Assembly (NCBI GenBank): GCA_045580815.1
Contig: JAZNOL010000001.1
Span: 1 to 19,331 of the forward strand
Reading direction: 5' to 3'
Source: JAZNOL01 sp045580815
Lineage (GTDB): Bacteria; Bacillota; Clostridia; RUG12999
Length of the DNA stretch: 19,331 nt
Shown here: positions 1-7,384 of the stretch, in pieces
How the letters are laid out: each line of letters opens with the position of its first letter
How positions within the stretch are numbered: the stretch's first letter is position 1
Position numbers and translations under genes: made by a program
Notes under the pieces: generated by a model
Databases searched by the model: none
Seen by the model: only the letters and a program-made list of their open reading frames with translations
What the model was told of the DNA's origin: nothing

Positions 1-1791
1 TGCCGCAAGCTCTGCTCTTGTAAGAGTTGCACCGGGTGCAAATTTTTCTTCTGTAACGCCGTTTAACACGCCGTTTTCAGCAAGAGTGAGAATTTCATTT
101 TTAGCAAAGGAATATTCAATATCTTCAAAGGATTTTTCACCGCTGTAAACAACTTCTTCGTCACCGGCTTCACCTGCGCCTGCACCGCCAAGCTGCGGCA
201 GGTCTTTATCAGATGTGAGTTTCAAAAACAGCATGCTCTTTGGAGGCATTGTGATTGATTTAAAGTTTTTAACCTTTGTATCATCAACAATTGTCTGAAA
301 AACGTCCAATGTATCCGGACCGAGAACACGTGCGTTCATATTGTTGCCTGTGAAAATTGTGCTCTGCTCAAGAGTGTAGTTGTTTTTGAAGGTGAATTCC
401 AACGGAAATTCTGTATGTGCGGTGTGGTTTGTGAAAATGAGGTTAAGCTCACGTTTGCCTTTAGGCATTGCCACAAGGTTAAGACGCTCACCTGAACTGT
501 AAGGATCCACATAAACACTGTTTGTATCGCTTGTAAGCTCTGTCCATACAACACGGTCGCCAACGTGCTTCTGATATACATCGTACATCATGCAAAGACC
601 CATGGGGAAATATTCTCCCTTGTCGTTGTTTTTAAACATTGACCACCAGCCGCCGCTGCCAGTCCATGCGTGATATGTTGCACCAATAACCTCGGGTCTG
701 CGGTACATACGTGCAAGGAAAAGGCCTGTGTTAAGCACCGCTGTAAGCTCAACCATGTCGGAGCTTCCTTCTTCACCATACCATTTTGCGTGTTCGGTGA
801 TAACTATTTTCATATCGGGACAGATGCTTTTGATATCTTCCCAGAGAATTTCACGGTAAGGACGTGTGTATGACATATGATAACCGCCGTAATACTGGTG
901 GAATGACATATAATCTGCATCATCCTTGAATTCTTCACAAAGCTGCAACGTCCACTGCTGCCACTGACCGGGTTCACGGTCCGGTACTGTTTTACCGCAG
1001 AGCATGAATTTTGCATCCGGGCAAACAGCCTTGATTGCATCAACGTTCTGACGTGTTATGTTAATATACCAGTCAATATCCTTCTGCGGTGTTGCCCAGC
1101 CGTTTCCGCCGCCGCCGTCAACCTCGTTACCAAGTTCAAAAGCGAACACGTTAACCGGTTCTTCAATACCGAGGCTTGCACGCATTGCACCCCATGAAGA
1201 TTCATCCTTTTTATGAAGGAGAAACTGTGCCAGCTGTGCGTTTTCTTCAGGAGTTGCACAGGTCATACTTATGCAAGGAATAAACGATGCATCAGGATTG
1301 GAAGCATAAACACCTTTAATCCATTCAACCGGTCCGATTCTCTGAGGCTCAGAGGTTTTTGTGCCGGGTTCAACACCGTTGTTGATTGCGGAAAGCTCAT
1401 TACGCACGCTGGGCTGTCTGCTTCTGAAAGCTCCTACGTTGCGGATAAGTGACATTGCTTCAATCGAACCGCCGCCATGACGTGCAAGAGGAATATCATA
1501 AATTGATTCCATCAGTTCAACAAAAGCCGGGTCAAGCTCGGTGTTTGAATCGCCTGCACCAAGACCAAAGCTTGAGCCGCTTGTTTCATACTGGATACCG
1601 AGCATATCATCGTTGGCTTCACAGATGATGTTTGTTTCGTCGATTGCTACTTTAATCGGAACTGTTTCTTCAACCTTATCGTCAACAACGCGAACATCTT
1701 CTTCTGTTGACAGTCTGGGTGCCGCAAAAGCCGGCGTGCACATTGCCGTCGCCAAAAGAAAAGCAACTATTTTTTTGAAATTATTCTTCAT
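1..1791 (-). CDS. Secreted SLH-anchored glycoside hydrolase, GH51-like clan A (3' end outside window)
   Basis: The first 597 codons of a gene reading leftward off the window edge, so the C-terminus is missing. Residues 1-23 are a signal peptide (MKNNFKKIVAF..., AFA cleavage), so the enzyme is exported. The body resembles a TIM-barrel alpha-L-arabinofuranosidase: ARHGGGS near residue 98, ELGNEVDGG with Glu223 as candidate acid/base, MSFHQYYGG, and ITEHAKW with Glu333 as candidate nucleophile, followed by a beta-sandwich-like C-terminal part. The GNE motif and 110-residue spacing fit clan GH-A; GH51-like is my best family, but GH39/GH79 relatives are not excluded. From about residue 554 an SLH repeat begins (FEDIEYSFAKNEIL..., TLTRAELAA), implying anchoring to cell-wall polymer. 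The start ATG overlaps the preceding gene's stop by 11 bp and has its own AAAGGAGG site. Probable job: cleaving arabinose-containing or related plant polysaccharide side chains at the cell surface; the substrate is inferred. Confidence 0.82.
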   Translation of the reverse strand, partial: MKNNFKKIVAFLLATAMCTPAFAAPRLSTEEDVRVVDDKVEETVPIKVAIDETNIICEANDDMLGIQYETSGSSFGLGAGDSNTELDPAFVELMESIYDIPLARHGGGSIEAMSLIRNVGAFRSRQPSVRNELSAINNGVEPGTKTSEPQRIGPVEWIKGVYASNPDASFIPCISMTCATPEENAQLAQFLLHKKDESSWGAMRASLGIEEPVNVFAFELGNEVDGGGGNGWATPQKDIDWYINITRQNVDAIKAVCPDAKFMLCGKTVPDREPGQWQQWTLQLCEEFKDDADYMSFHQYYGGYHMSYTRPYREILWEDIKSICPDMKIVITEHAKWYGEEGSSDMVELTAVLNTGLFLARMYRRPEVIGATYHAWTGSGGWWSMFKNNDKGEYFPMGLCMMYDVYQKHVGDRVVWTELTSDTNSVYVDPYSSGERLNLVAMPKGKRELNLIFTNHTAHTEFPLEFTFKNNYTLEQSTIFTGNNMNARVLGPDTLDVFQTIVDDTKVKNFKSITMPPKSMLFLKLTSDKDLPQLGGAGAGEAGDEEVVYSGEKSFEDIEYSFAKNEILTLAENGVLNGVTEEKFAPGATLTRAELAA

Positions 1792-4700
1792 TTGCAGCCG
1801 CCTCCTTTGCTGTTATTTTCATTGAAAGGTCTCCTATCATTTTTGCAACCTGTGCACGTGTTGCTTTTTGCTGAGGTGCAATTTCTGTTTCGGAAACACC
1901 GTTTATAATACCATATTTGTAAAGCTGCATAATCGGTGAGCGTGCCCAATCGCTTATTGCCGCTTCGTCCGCAAATGCTTTGGGAGTATTTATGCCGTCA
2001 AGCTCTGCACCTTTGAGTTTGAGTGCTCTGTAAATAACAGCCGCCATTTCTTCACGGGTAATGTTTGCTTCGGGGTTGCAGTTTACGCCGTCACCCATTA
2101 CAAGACCCTGTTCTTTTGCAGCTATAATATAAGGAGCATACCAGCTTGTGATTTCAACATCCTCAAAGGGTTTTGCTGTTGCTTCAATAAGCTGAGGAAC
2201 TGTTGCCTCAGGAGCTTCTTTGCCCTCCTCTGCCGCTTTTGCCGCAGCTTCTTCATCAGCTTTTTTTGCTTCTTCGGTAGCTTTTGCGTTATATTCTTCG
2301 GCATATTCGGGAGTCACAACTGTTGCTGGAGCAAAACCAAGCTCGCTGATGAGAATTTTAACAAATTCGCCGCGTTTTACATTGTTTTCGGGAGCAAATG
2401 TTCCGTCACCGTAACCGCTGATGCTTCCGCGTGCGTTAAGATATTTGATAAAATCATATGCCCAGTGAGTTGTAGGAACATCGCTGTAAACAGAAGTTTC
2501 AAGGTTTTTGTTTGCATTGATATCGTTGATAATGCCTGTTCCTACTGCTACGCTTGATCCGCCGGAGAATCCTCCGCCGCCACCGCCGCCGAAACCGCCA
2601 CCCGATGAGCCGCCAGCACCTGCACCACCGCCGCCGATTTCGTAATCGCCGCCAATTTCATAATCACGGAGAAGCTCTGCAATGTCTGTAAGGTTATTAA
2701 TATCCGGAACATTGTTTATGATATATGTACCGAATGTGAGCATTGCTTCGCCTTCATCTAAAATAATGTCTGCAAGTTTTGCATCATCGCCGCCGATAAC
2801 ATCGTTATAATTTGTATAAAGCGGAGCAACACTCTGGTATGCATTCAGGTTTTTAAATGCACGAAGAACAAAATCTTCTGTAAGTCTTTTATAGAGGTCT
2901 TCTCTGCTTGCAAAAGTTTTGCCCGCAAGAGCTGCAAGAGTTTCATCTTTTACTGTTTTATTTGTATCTGTTTCAATATCAAGAGCCGCATCGTCAAGAG
3001 GCAGGTCAAGATATTTATTCCATATTTCAAGTGCAGATTCAAAATCAGCAACATCTGAAATACCCGAAACCTTGCCCACTGCATATTCAACGTCGATTGC
3101 TTTGATGAATTTGTCAACATCTGCTGAATTTACATCGCCTGATGTTTCAAATTTACCATAAGTAATAACTCTCTGTGCAAGGGCTGTCTTTTCTTCCGTT
3201 GAAAGACCTTTTACTGCTTCGCCGTCAAAAATTTCAACGCTGCCCATTGTGCCTGCGCCATCGCCTGCAATAATTCTTGCAAGTGTTGCCGCATCATTTG
3301 CCGCAATTGCATCGTTAGCACTTTTTACAACATTGCAGGCTTTGATGTTTTTGATTTCGGCTTTGGCATCGTTCATAAATTTCTGAACATCATCTTCACC
3401 AAGTGTTGATGTTGTTGCGTTAAATGGAACATATTTTGCCGCCATTCTTTCTGCCGCAAGAACAAGGTCACTTGCCGGAACTGAGTCAATATCCTCTGCC
3501 GGAACAAAGTCTATGGTTTTTTCAAATGCAGAAAGGCTACTTCCGTCAAAAATTGCTTCTGCCGATGAGCCGTCATTTGCATCTGCAGCTGCAATTGTTT
3601 TTTCAATCATGTCAGCTGCTTTTGCCTGAGGAATATATGTATAAATATCACTGTAAAGCGAATTTATATTACTTGTTGAAACTGTACCTTTTGCACCGCC
3701 TGCAATAAGTTTGTTTGCAAGAACTGTCAATGCACCGTCTGTAAGGTCAGTGATTGAGCTGCCGTCAAAATCGGTCATTTTACCTGCTGATGCCGCTTCT
3801 GACAAAGCTGTTTTAAGAGCCGCTGTATCGTCTGCATCAATTGCGTTGTTTATTGCATCGTATGTTGGTTTAAGTGCTTCAGTATACTCTGAAACTGTAC
3901 CGTTTGCAACAGCCTCGTGAAGTTTACTGCTGATTTTGAAGTTTGTTGCAAGCTCAACCTTGTTGTATATGATTGAAACTGTCACGTTTCCTGCTTTTTT
4001 AGCACGAAGCTTGCCGCCTTTTACAGTTGCAACAGAAGCGTCGCTGACTGTCCATACAGGAGCATCAACTTCTTCGCCCAGTTCATAAAGAGCAATATCT
4101 GCATCTGTACCTATATAATAATTATAAGTATCATCTGCATAAACGTCTGTGTAGAGTTTAACCTCTGCACCATTTGCAATTTCTACATATTTATATTTTC
4201 TGTTTGAAATGCGGTTGAGCCATTCGCCGTTTTTGAAATCTTCAGGTGTTGCAAGATTGTCCCATGCCACACCGTCAACGGATGCTCTTACTCCACTCGC
4301 CTCATAGTCGTTCACAAAACGAACACGTCTGATGGGAGCTTTTTCTTCAAGTGTAATTACGTTGCCTTCAATTGTCGCATTTTCTGCCACGTTGTTATAA
4401 ATAACAGGTGACGGTTCGGGAAGTTCAATATAAGGTTTTGTAAGTGCTGTAAGTTTAACATCGTCAACTTCAAGGGGAGCATTGTCGCCCTCTACAACAA
4501 GAGCAAGCGGAATAGTGCCTGTTGTATATTCAAAAGGTGCAAGGTCTTTATAAGCCCCTTCAAGGAGTGTACTGCCGTTGCATGAAACCTTATATTCAAT
4601 AAGGTCGCCACCAATGGTGATTTCATAGTGAACTTTGTTTGGTCTTACATGTACAACAGATTCCGACTCATGAACAGAAGTAGCCACTTCACCCTGAGGA

Positions 4701-6928
4701 GTCACTTTTTTGAAAGTGAATTTATCTTTGCCGTTTGTGGATAAAATCTGATAATATGAGCCGTTTGTTTCGTTAACCATAAAACGGATACCCATTCTGG
4801 TATCGTTATGGCTTTTGTCATACTGATACTGGTCAAGCTCAATTTTGTATTTGCCACCAAGCTCGGGAATATGACGCAGATTAATTGCACCTGTGTGTTT
4901 ACCGAAGCCTTTGTAGCTGAGTGCGCCTCCACTTGCAGGATACGGTTCGCTCACGCCGAAATAACCTCTGAGGTTGCCGTATGAATTATATTGTGAAGAA
5001 ACACTCCAGTCTTCATTCATCTGTTCACCGGGAACAAATGTTTTAACTGCATCGTAACCGTCTGCATAAGAGAAATCATCCTCAAACACAAAAGGTTTTG
5101 TAAGAGCGTTTACGCCCTCAACAATTTCTGCCATGAGTTTAACGCCGTCGCCTGCTTTAACTTCTGCATAATCTGCAAGCGTTGCATTTACAATTTCAGC
5201 AAGCTGTGCGTCTGTAAAGTCTTCTTCAAAAACCAATTCGTCAACATATTCGGTAATTGCAAGGCTTGTTTCAACATCGCCTGTTACAATTGCACGAAGT
5301 GCTGTTGCATCGCTTGCGGATTCTTTGATTTTGTTAACAAGTGTAACGTCAGCGGCTTTTTCTGCCTCTGCATTAACTTTAGAAATAAGTGCTTTAACGC
5401 TGTCTGTTGTAACAGCATCGCCGGCAACAGTACCTGCGGCAATTATGCCACTCATAAGTGTTGCTTTTTCGTCATCTGTGAGACCGTCTAAAACTGTTGA
5501 GTCAAAATCGCTGATGTCTGCAAGTGTTCCTGCACCTTCGCCGAAAACAACAGCCGCAAGAGCTTCAGCATCGTTTGCTTTTATTGCATCGTCGTATGCG
5601 TTAACCGCATCTTCAACTTTTGCAATATAAGCATCGGTATTACCGCTTTCGATTGCACCGTCAATTTCGCTGCCTACTTCTACATTTATTGTATATGTGA
5701 TTGAGCCTTTTTGGGCTGTTACTTTTGCTGTGCCTGTTTTTTTGCCGGTGATAAGACCGTTTGCAACAGATACGCAGTCGCTGTTTGATTTCCATGTGAT
5801 GCCGTCTGTGCTTTTGTTTACATACATTGCAAACTGTGCACCACGACCAACATATGTTGAAACAGCTTCAGTTGCGTTTGCATCAACATAAATTTCTGCC
5901 GCATCGGTTGCAAGACGCACATACTGCACCGGTGTTATGTCTTTTCTGTTGAGATAACATCCGCCCACAAAATCAGATGATGAAGCAATTGATGAATATT
6001 CATTGCCATCTGTGCTGATTTCAACGCCGCTGCCATCTGCTACTATACGACGGATTACATATTTTTCGCCCAGGTCGTAAACAAACTTGCCGCTATCTTC
6101 GGCAGGAGTTTTGCCGTAAGCAATATTTTTGTAAAATACCGGTGATGGCTCGTCTGTGTCTATATAAGGAATAAGCTGCTGGAGCTTAAAGTCGTCAAAT
6201 TCAATTTTCTGTGCACCGAGAACATATGCTGCAACAGGCACAGTTTTGTTTGTATATTCAATAGGCTTTGCATCTGTATAAGTGCCTTCAAGAAGAACAG
6301 TACTTCCGTTTGTTACTTTATAAGTAATTGATGCACCTGCAACAGAAACCTCATATTTGATTTTTGCAGTTGTCTGAATTACAGCTGTTCCTGTTTTTAT
6401 AACAGTTTCACTTCCGCCTGCTTTTTTAACAAAGCTGTATTTGGGTGACGTGCTTTTTGTTGTTGCAATTTCGTAATATGTATCCGAAGCTTCGTCAACC
6501 ATAAAACGCACACCCATTTCTGCAAGCCAGAAACCATTTTGTGCTGAATAGTTTGATGTTACAGAAAACTTATATCCGTTTTCAATATTCTCAACGTTTT
6601 TAAAGTTTACTGTACCTATTTCGTTAGCTTTGCCGACAACAACCATTGCACCGTTATATCCTGACGGTGTACCTTTTGCGCCGTAAGCTTTGATTTCGCC
6701 GCCGGAGGTATATTTTGAAGAAACCGTCCAGTCGGTGTTAAATACTTTTCCGGATGTAACAGCCGTTGCGTCTGCAAATGCAACACTGTCGTAAGCCGAA
6801 AAATCTTCACTGTAAGAATATTTGCCGTCTGTAACTGCTTCTGTCATAGCAAGTGCGGTAAAAGCACACGAGCCAATCGCAAGCGACAGTGCAATAATAA
6901 GTGATGATGCTTTTTTTATAAATTGCAT
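1781..6928 (-). CDS. Very large SLH-anchored modular surface protein (1,715 aa)
   Basis: Signal peptide at residues 1-28 (MQFIKKASSLIIALSLAIG, ALA cleavage). The start at 6928 is chosen over an in-frame ATG 72 bp upstream because it has AGGAGA 7 nt away and opens directly into the signal peptide. Order of parts: beta-sandwich module 1 (about 41-255), discoidin/F5-8-like segment (255-370, DLGEKY...STDGNEYSS...YVRLATD), Ig-like BIG2 segment (373-417), acidic helical region (420-612); then the series repeats: beta-sandwich 2 (614-833), discoidin-like (833-950), BIG2-like (954-1000), long helical repeats (1003-1420). A glycine-rich linker with a doubled DYEIGG (1422-1462) leads to three SLH repeats (about 1480-1533, 1587-1640, 1651-1706), the first followed by a Lys/Glu/Ala-rich insert. 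No catalytic motif was recognised, so it is probably a wall-attached binding or scaffold protein. It sits between the secreted module protein and the hydrolase. Confidence 0.85.
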   Translation of the reverse strand: MQFIKKASSLIIALSLAIGSCAFTALAMTEAVTDGKYSYSEDFSAYDSVAFADATAVTSGKVFNTDWTVSSKYTSGGEIKAYGAKGTPSGYNGAMVVVGKANEIGTVNFKNVENIENGYKFSVTSNYSAQNGFWLAEMGVRFMVDEASDTYYEIATTKSTSPKYSFVKKAGGSETVIKTGTAVIQTTAKIKYEVSVAGASITYKVTNGSTVLLEGTYTDAKPIEYTNKTVPVAAYVLGAQKIEFDDFKLQQLIPYIDTDEPSPVFYKNIAYGKTPAEDSGKFVYDLGEKYVIRRIVADGSGVEISTDGNEYSSIASSSDFVGGCYLNRKDITPVQYVRLATDAAEIYVDANATEAVSTYVGRGAQFAMYVNKSTDGITWKSNSDCVSVANGLITGKKTGTAKVTAQKGSITYTINVEVGSEIDGAIESGNTDAYIAKVEDAVNAYDDAIKANDAEALAAVVFGEGAGTLADISDFDSTVLDGLTDDEKATLMSGIIAAGTVAGDAVTTDSVKALISKVNAEAEKAADVTLVNKIKESASDATALRAIVTGDVETSLAITEYVDELVFEEDFTDAQLAEIVNATLADYAEVKAGDGVKLMAEIVEGVNALTKPFVFEDDFSYADGYDAVKTFVPGEQMNEDWSVSSQYNSYGNLRGYFGVSEPYPASGGALSYKGFGKHTGAINLRHIPELGGKYKIELDQYQYDKSHNDTRMGIRFMVNETNGSYYQILSTNGKDKFTFKKVTPQGEVATSVHESESVVHVRPNKVHYEITIGGDLIEYKVSCNGSTLLEGAYKDLAPFEYTTGTIPLALVVEGDNAPLEVDDVKLTALTKPYIELPEPSPVIYNNVAENATIEGNVITLEEKAPIRRVRFVNDYEASGVRASVDGVAWDNLATPEDFKNGEWLNRISNRKYKYVEIANGAEVKLYTDVYADDTYNYYIGTDADIALYELGEEVDAPVWTVSDASVATVKGGKLRAKKAGNVTVSIIYNKVELATNFKISSKLHEAVANGTVSEYTEALKPTYDAINNAIDADDTAALKTALSEAASAGKMTDFDGSSITDLTDGALTVLANKLIAGGAKGTVSTSNINSLYSDIYTYIPQAKAADMIEKTIAAADANDGSSAEAIFDGSSLSAFEKTIDFVPAEDIDSVPASDLVLAAERMAAKYVPFNATTSTLGEDDVQKFMNDAKAEIKNIKACNVVKSANDAIAANDAATLARIIAGDGAGTMGSVEIFDGEAVKGLSTEEKTALAQRVITYGKFETSGDVNSADVDKFIKAIDVEYAVGKVSGISDVADFESALEIWNKYLDLPLDDAALDIETDTNKTVKDETLAALAGKTFASREDLYKRLTEDFVLRAFKNLNAYQSVAPLYTNYNDVIGGDDAKLADIILDEGEAMLTFGTYIINNVPDINNLTDIAELLRDYEIGGDYEIGGGGAGAGGSSGGGFGGGGGGGFSGGSSVAVGTGIINDINANKNLETSVYSDVPTTHWAYDFIKYLNARGSISGYGDGTFAPENNVKRGEFVKILISELGFAPATVVTPEYAEEYNAKATEEAKKADEEAAAKAAEEGKEAPEATVPQLIEATAKPFEDVEITSWYAPYIIAAKEQGLVMGDGVNCNPEANITREEMAAVIYRALKLKGAELDGINTPKAFADEAAISDWARSPIMQLYKYGIINGVSETEIAPQQKATRAQVAKMIGDLSMKITAKEAAANEE
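1801..1808 (-). promoter_or_regulatory. Ribosome binding site of the glycoside hydrolase, inside the upstream gene
   Basis: AAAGGAGG on the minus strand lies 9 nt before the ATG at 1791 and within the last codons (KEA...) of the SLH protein gene ending at 1781. It fixes the start of the hydrolase and suggests translational coupling, because ribosomes finishing the upstream gene stop 11 bp past the new start codon. Confidence 0.75.
2557..2670 (-). repeat. Glycine-rich coding repeat with duplicated DYEIGG
   Basis: GGN-type codons encode a run of Gly/Ser/Ala/Phe (for example GGGFGGGGGGGFSGG) directly preceded by two tandem copies of DYEIGG, an 18-nt coding duplication with slight divergence. 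It separates the helical repeats from the SLH anchor and probably acts as a flexible spacer. Simple repeats like this can vary in length between strains. Confidence 0.7.
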
Positions 6929-6985
6929 GTGTATTCTCCTTTCTCTTACGAGAATATGACTTGTTCTGCAAAAAGCAGTTTGCTT

Positions 6986-7052
6986 TGGGGTTTGTGCCAT
7001 GCCCCATTAAACAGAACGGTTTCAAGCCGTTTCCCATGGGGTTTGTGCCATG
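6986..7052. repeat. 16-nt direct repeat pair around a small hairpin
   Basis: TGGGGTTTGTGCCATG occurs at 6986-7001 and again at 7037-7052. Between them AACGG/CCGTT arms (aacggtttcaagccgtt) can form a small hairpin. The block is part of the 456-bp gap 6929-7384, which has no credible gene and holds this pair, an intergenic multi-hairpin element, a GC-rich hairpin and an AT-rich tandem repeat. No clear promoter for the SLH protein was found in the gap. Confidence 0.6.
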
Positions 7053-7054
7053 TA

Positions 7055-7194
7055 ACACCTGCCAACGGTGTGGAAGGTGGTTTTTGCGAAGCAAAAATCG
7101 GATAAGGGTAATTATTTCAATCATGCCACCATACGGTGGCATCCCCTCATCAGTCACGCTCTGCGTGACAGCTTCTCCACCGGGGAGAAGCCTT
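7055..7194 (-). repeat. Intergenic multi-hairpin element, copy 1
   Basis: Read on the minus strand this ~140-bp block matches the element at 12,418-12,560: AAGGCTTCTCC...GGAGAAGCTG, GACTGATGAGGGGATGCCAC, a central palindrome, then an ACCCTTATCCG / CCCCTCATCCG segment and an ACCTTCC segment. It folds as a series of hairpins: GCTTCTCC/GGAGAAGC (7171-7191), GTCACGC/GCGTGAC (7153-7169), the perfect arms of ATGCCACCATACGGTGGCAT (7123-7142), and TTTTTGC/GCAAAAA (7081-7097). Its two halves are roughly inverted copies. No protein is encoded. It resembles the non-autonomous palindromic repeats scattered between genes in many clostridia; family membership needs a genome search. Confidence 0.7.
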
Positions 7195-7222
7195 GGGGTT
7201 TTACACCCTTTTAAAGAGGTTT

Positions 7223-7253
7223 GCACGCGGCAGGCGGTCTGCCTGCCGTGTGC
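7223..7253. terminator. Strong GC-rich hairpin downstream of the secreted module protein
   Basis: Arms of 13 bp, GCACGCGGCAGGC (7223-7235) and GCCTGCCGTGTGC (7241-7253), pair with one G-T wobble around a 5-nt loop. It lies about 130 bp past the stop of the gene ending at 7385. No T-run follows on the minus strand, so it may be a transcript-stabilising or attenuating stem rather than a classic terminator. Confidence 0.45.
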
Positions 7254-7260
7254 ATTCCAA

Positions 7261-7362
7261 AAATTTAATTATTCTTTTTGATTAAGCACGAATTTAATTA
7301 TTCTTTCAGATTAACCGCAAATTTAATTATTTTTTGATTAACTGTAAATTTAATTATTTTTT
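7261..7362. repeat. AT-rich tandem repeat, four units of 27-30+ nt
   Basis: Four units start at 7261, 7291, 7319 and 7346, each opening with (A)AATTTAATTATT followed by a T-rich stretch and GATTAA or ATTAACCG. The array starts a few bases past the stop codon of the secreted module protein. Unit lengths 30, 28 and 27 nt and the degenerate ends fit an old slipped-strand tandem duplication. No coding potential. Confidence 0.75.
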
Positions 7363-7384
7363 AATTCGTATTAACCGTTTTTAA

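Noticed and set aside
5325..5630. A 101-codon plus-strand open frame inside the SLH protein
   Set aside because: Antisense shadow of alanine-rich repeat codons; composition (Ala/Ser/Thr/Val) mirrors the real gene.
6807..7226. A 139-codon minus-strand open frame spanning the gap before the SLH protein
   Set aside because: It runs out of frame through the real signal peptide and across the multi-hairpin repeat, has no binding site and low-complexity repeated HGTNP text, so it is a by-product of the repeats.
7261..7362. CRISPR array
   Set aside because: Units are AT-rich, contiguous, degenerate and lack spacers, and no cas gene is near; a simple tandem repeat explains them.
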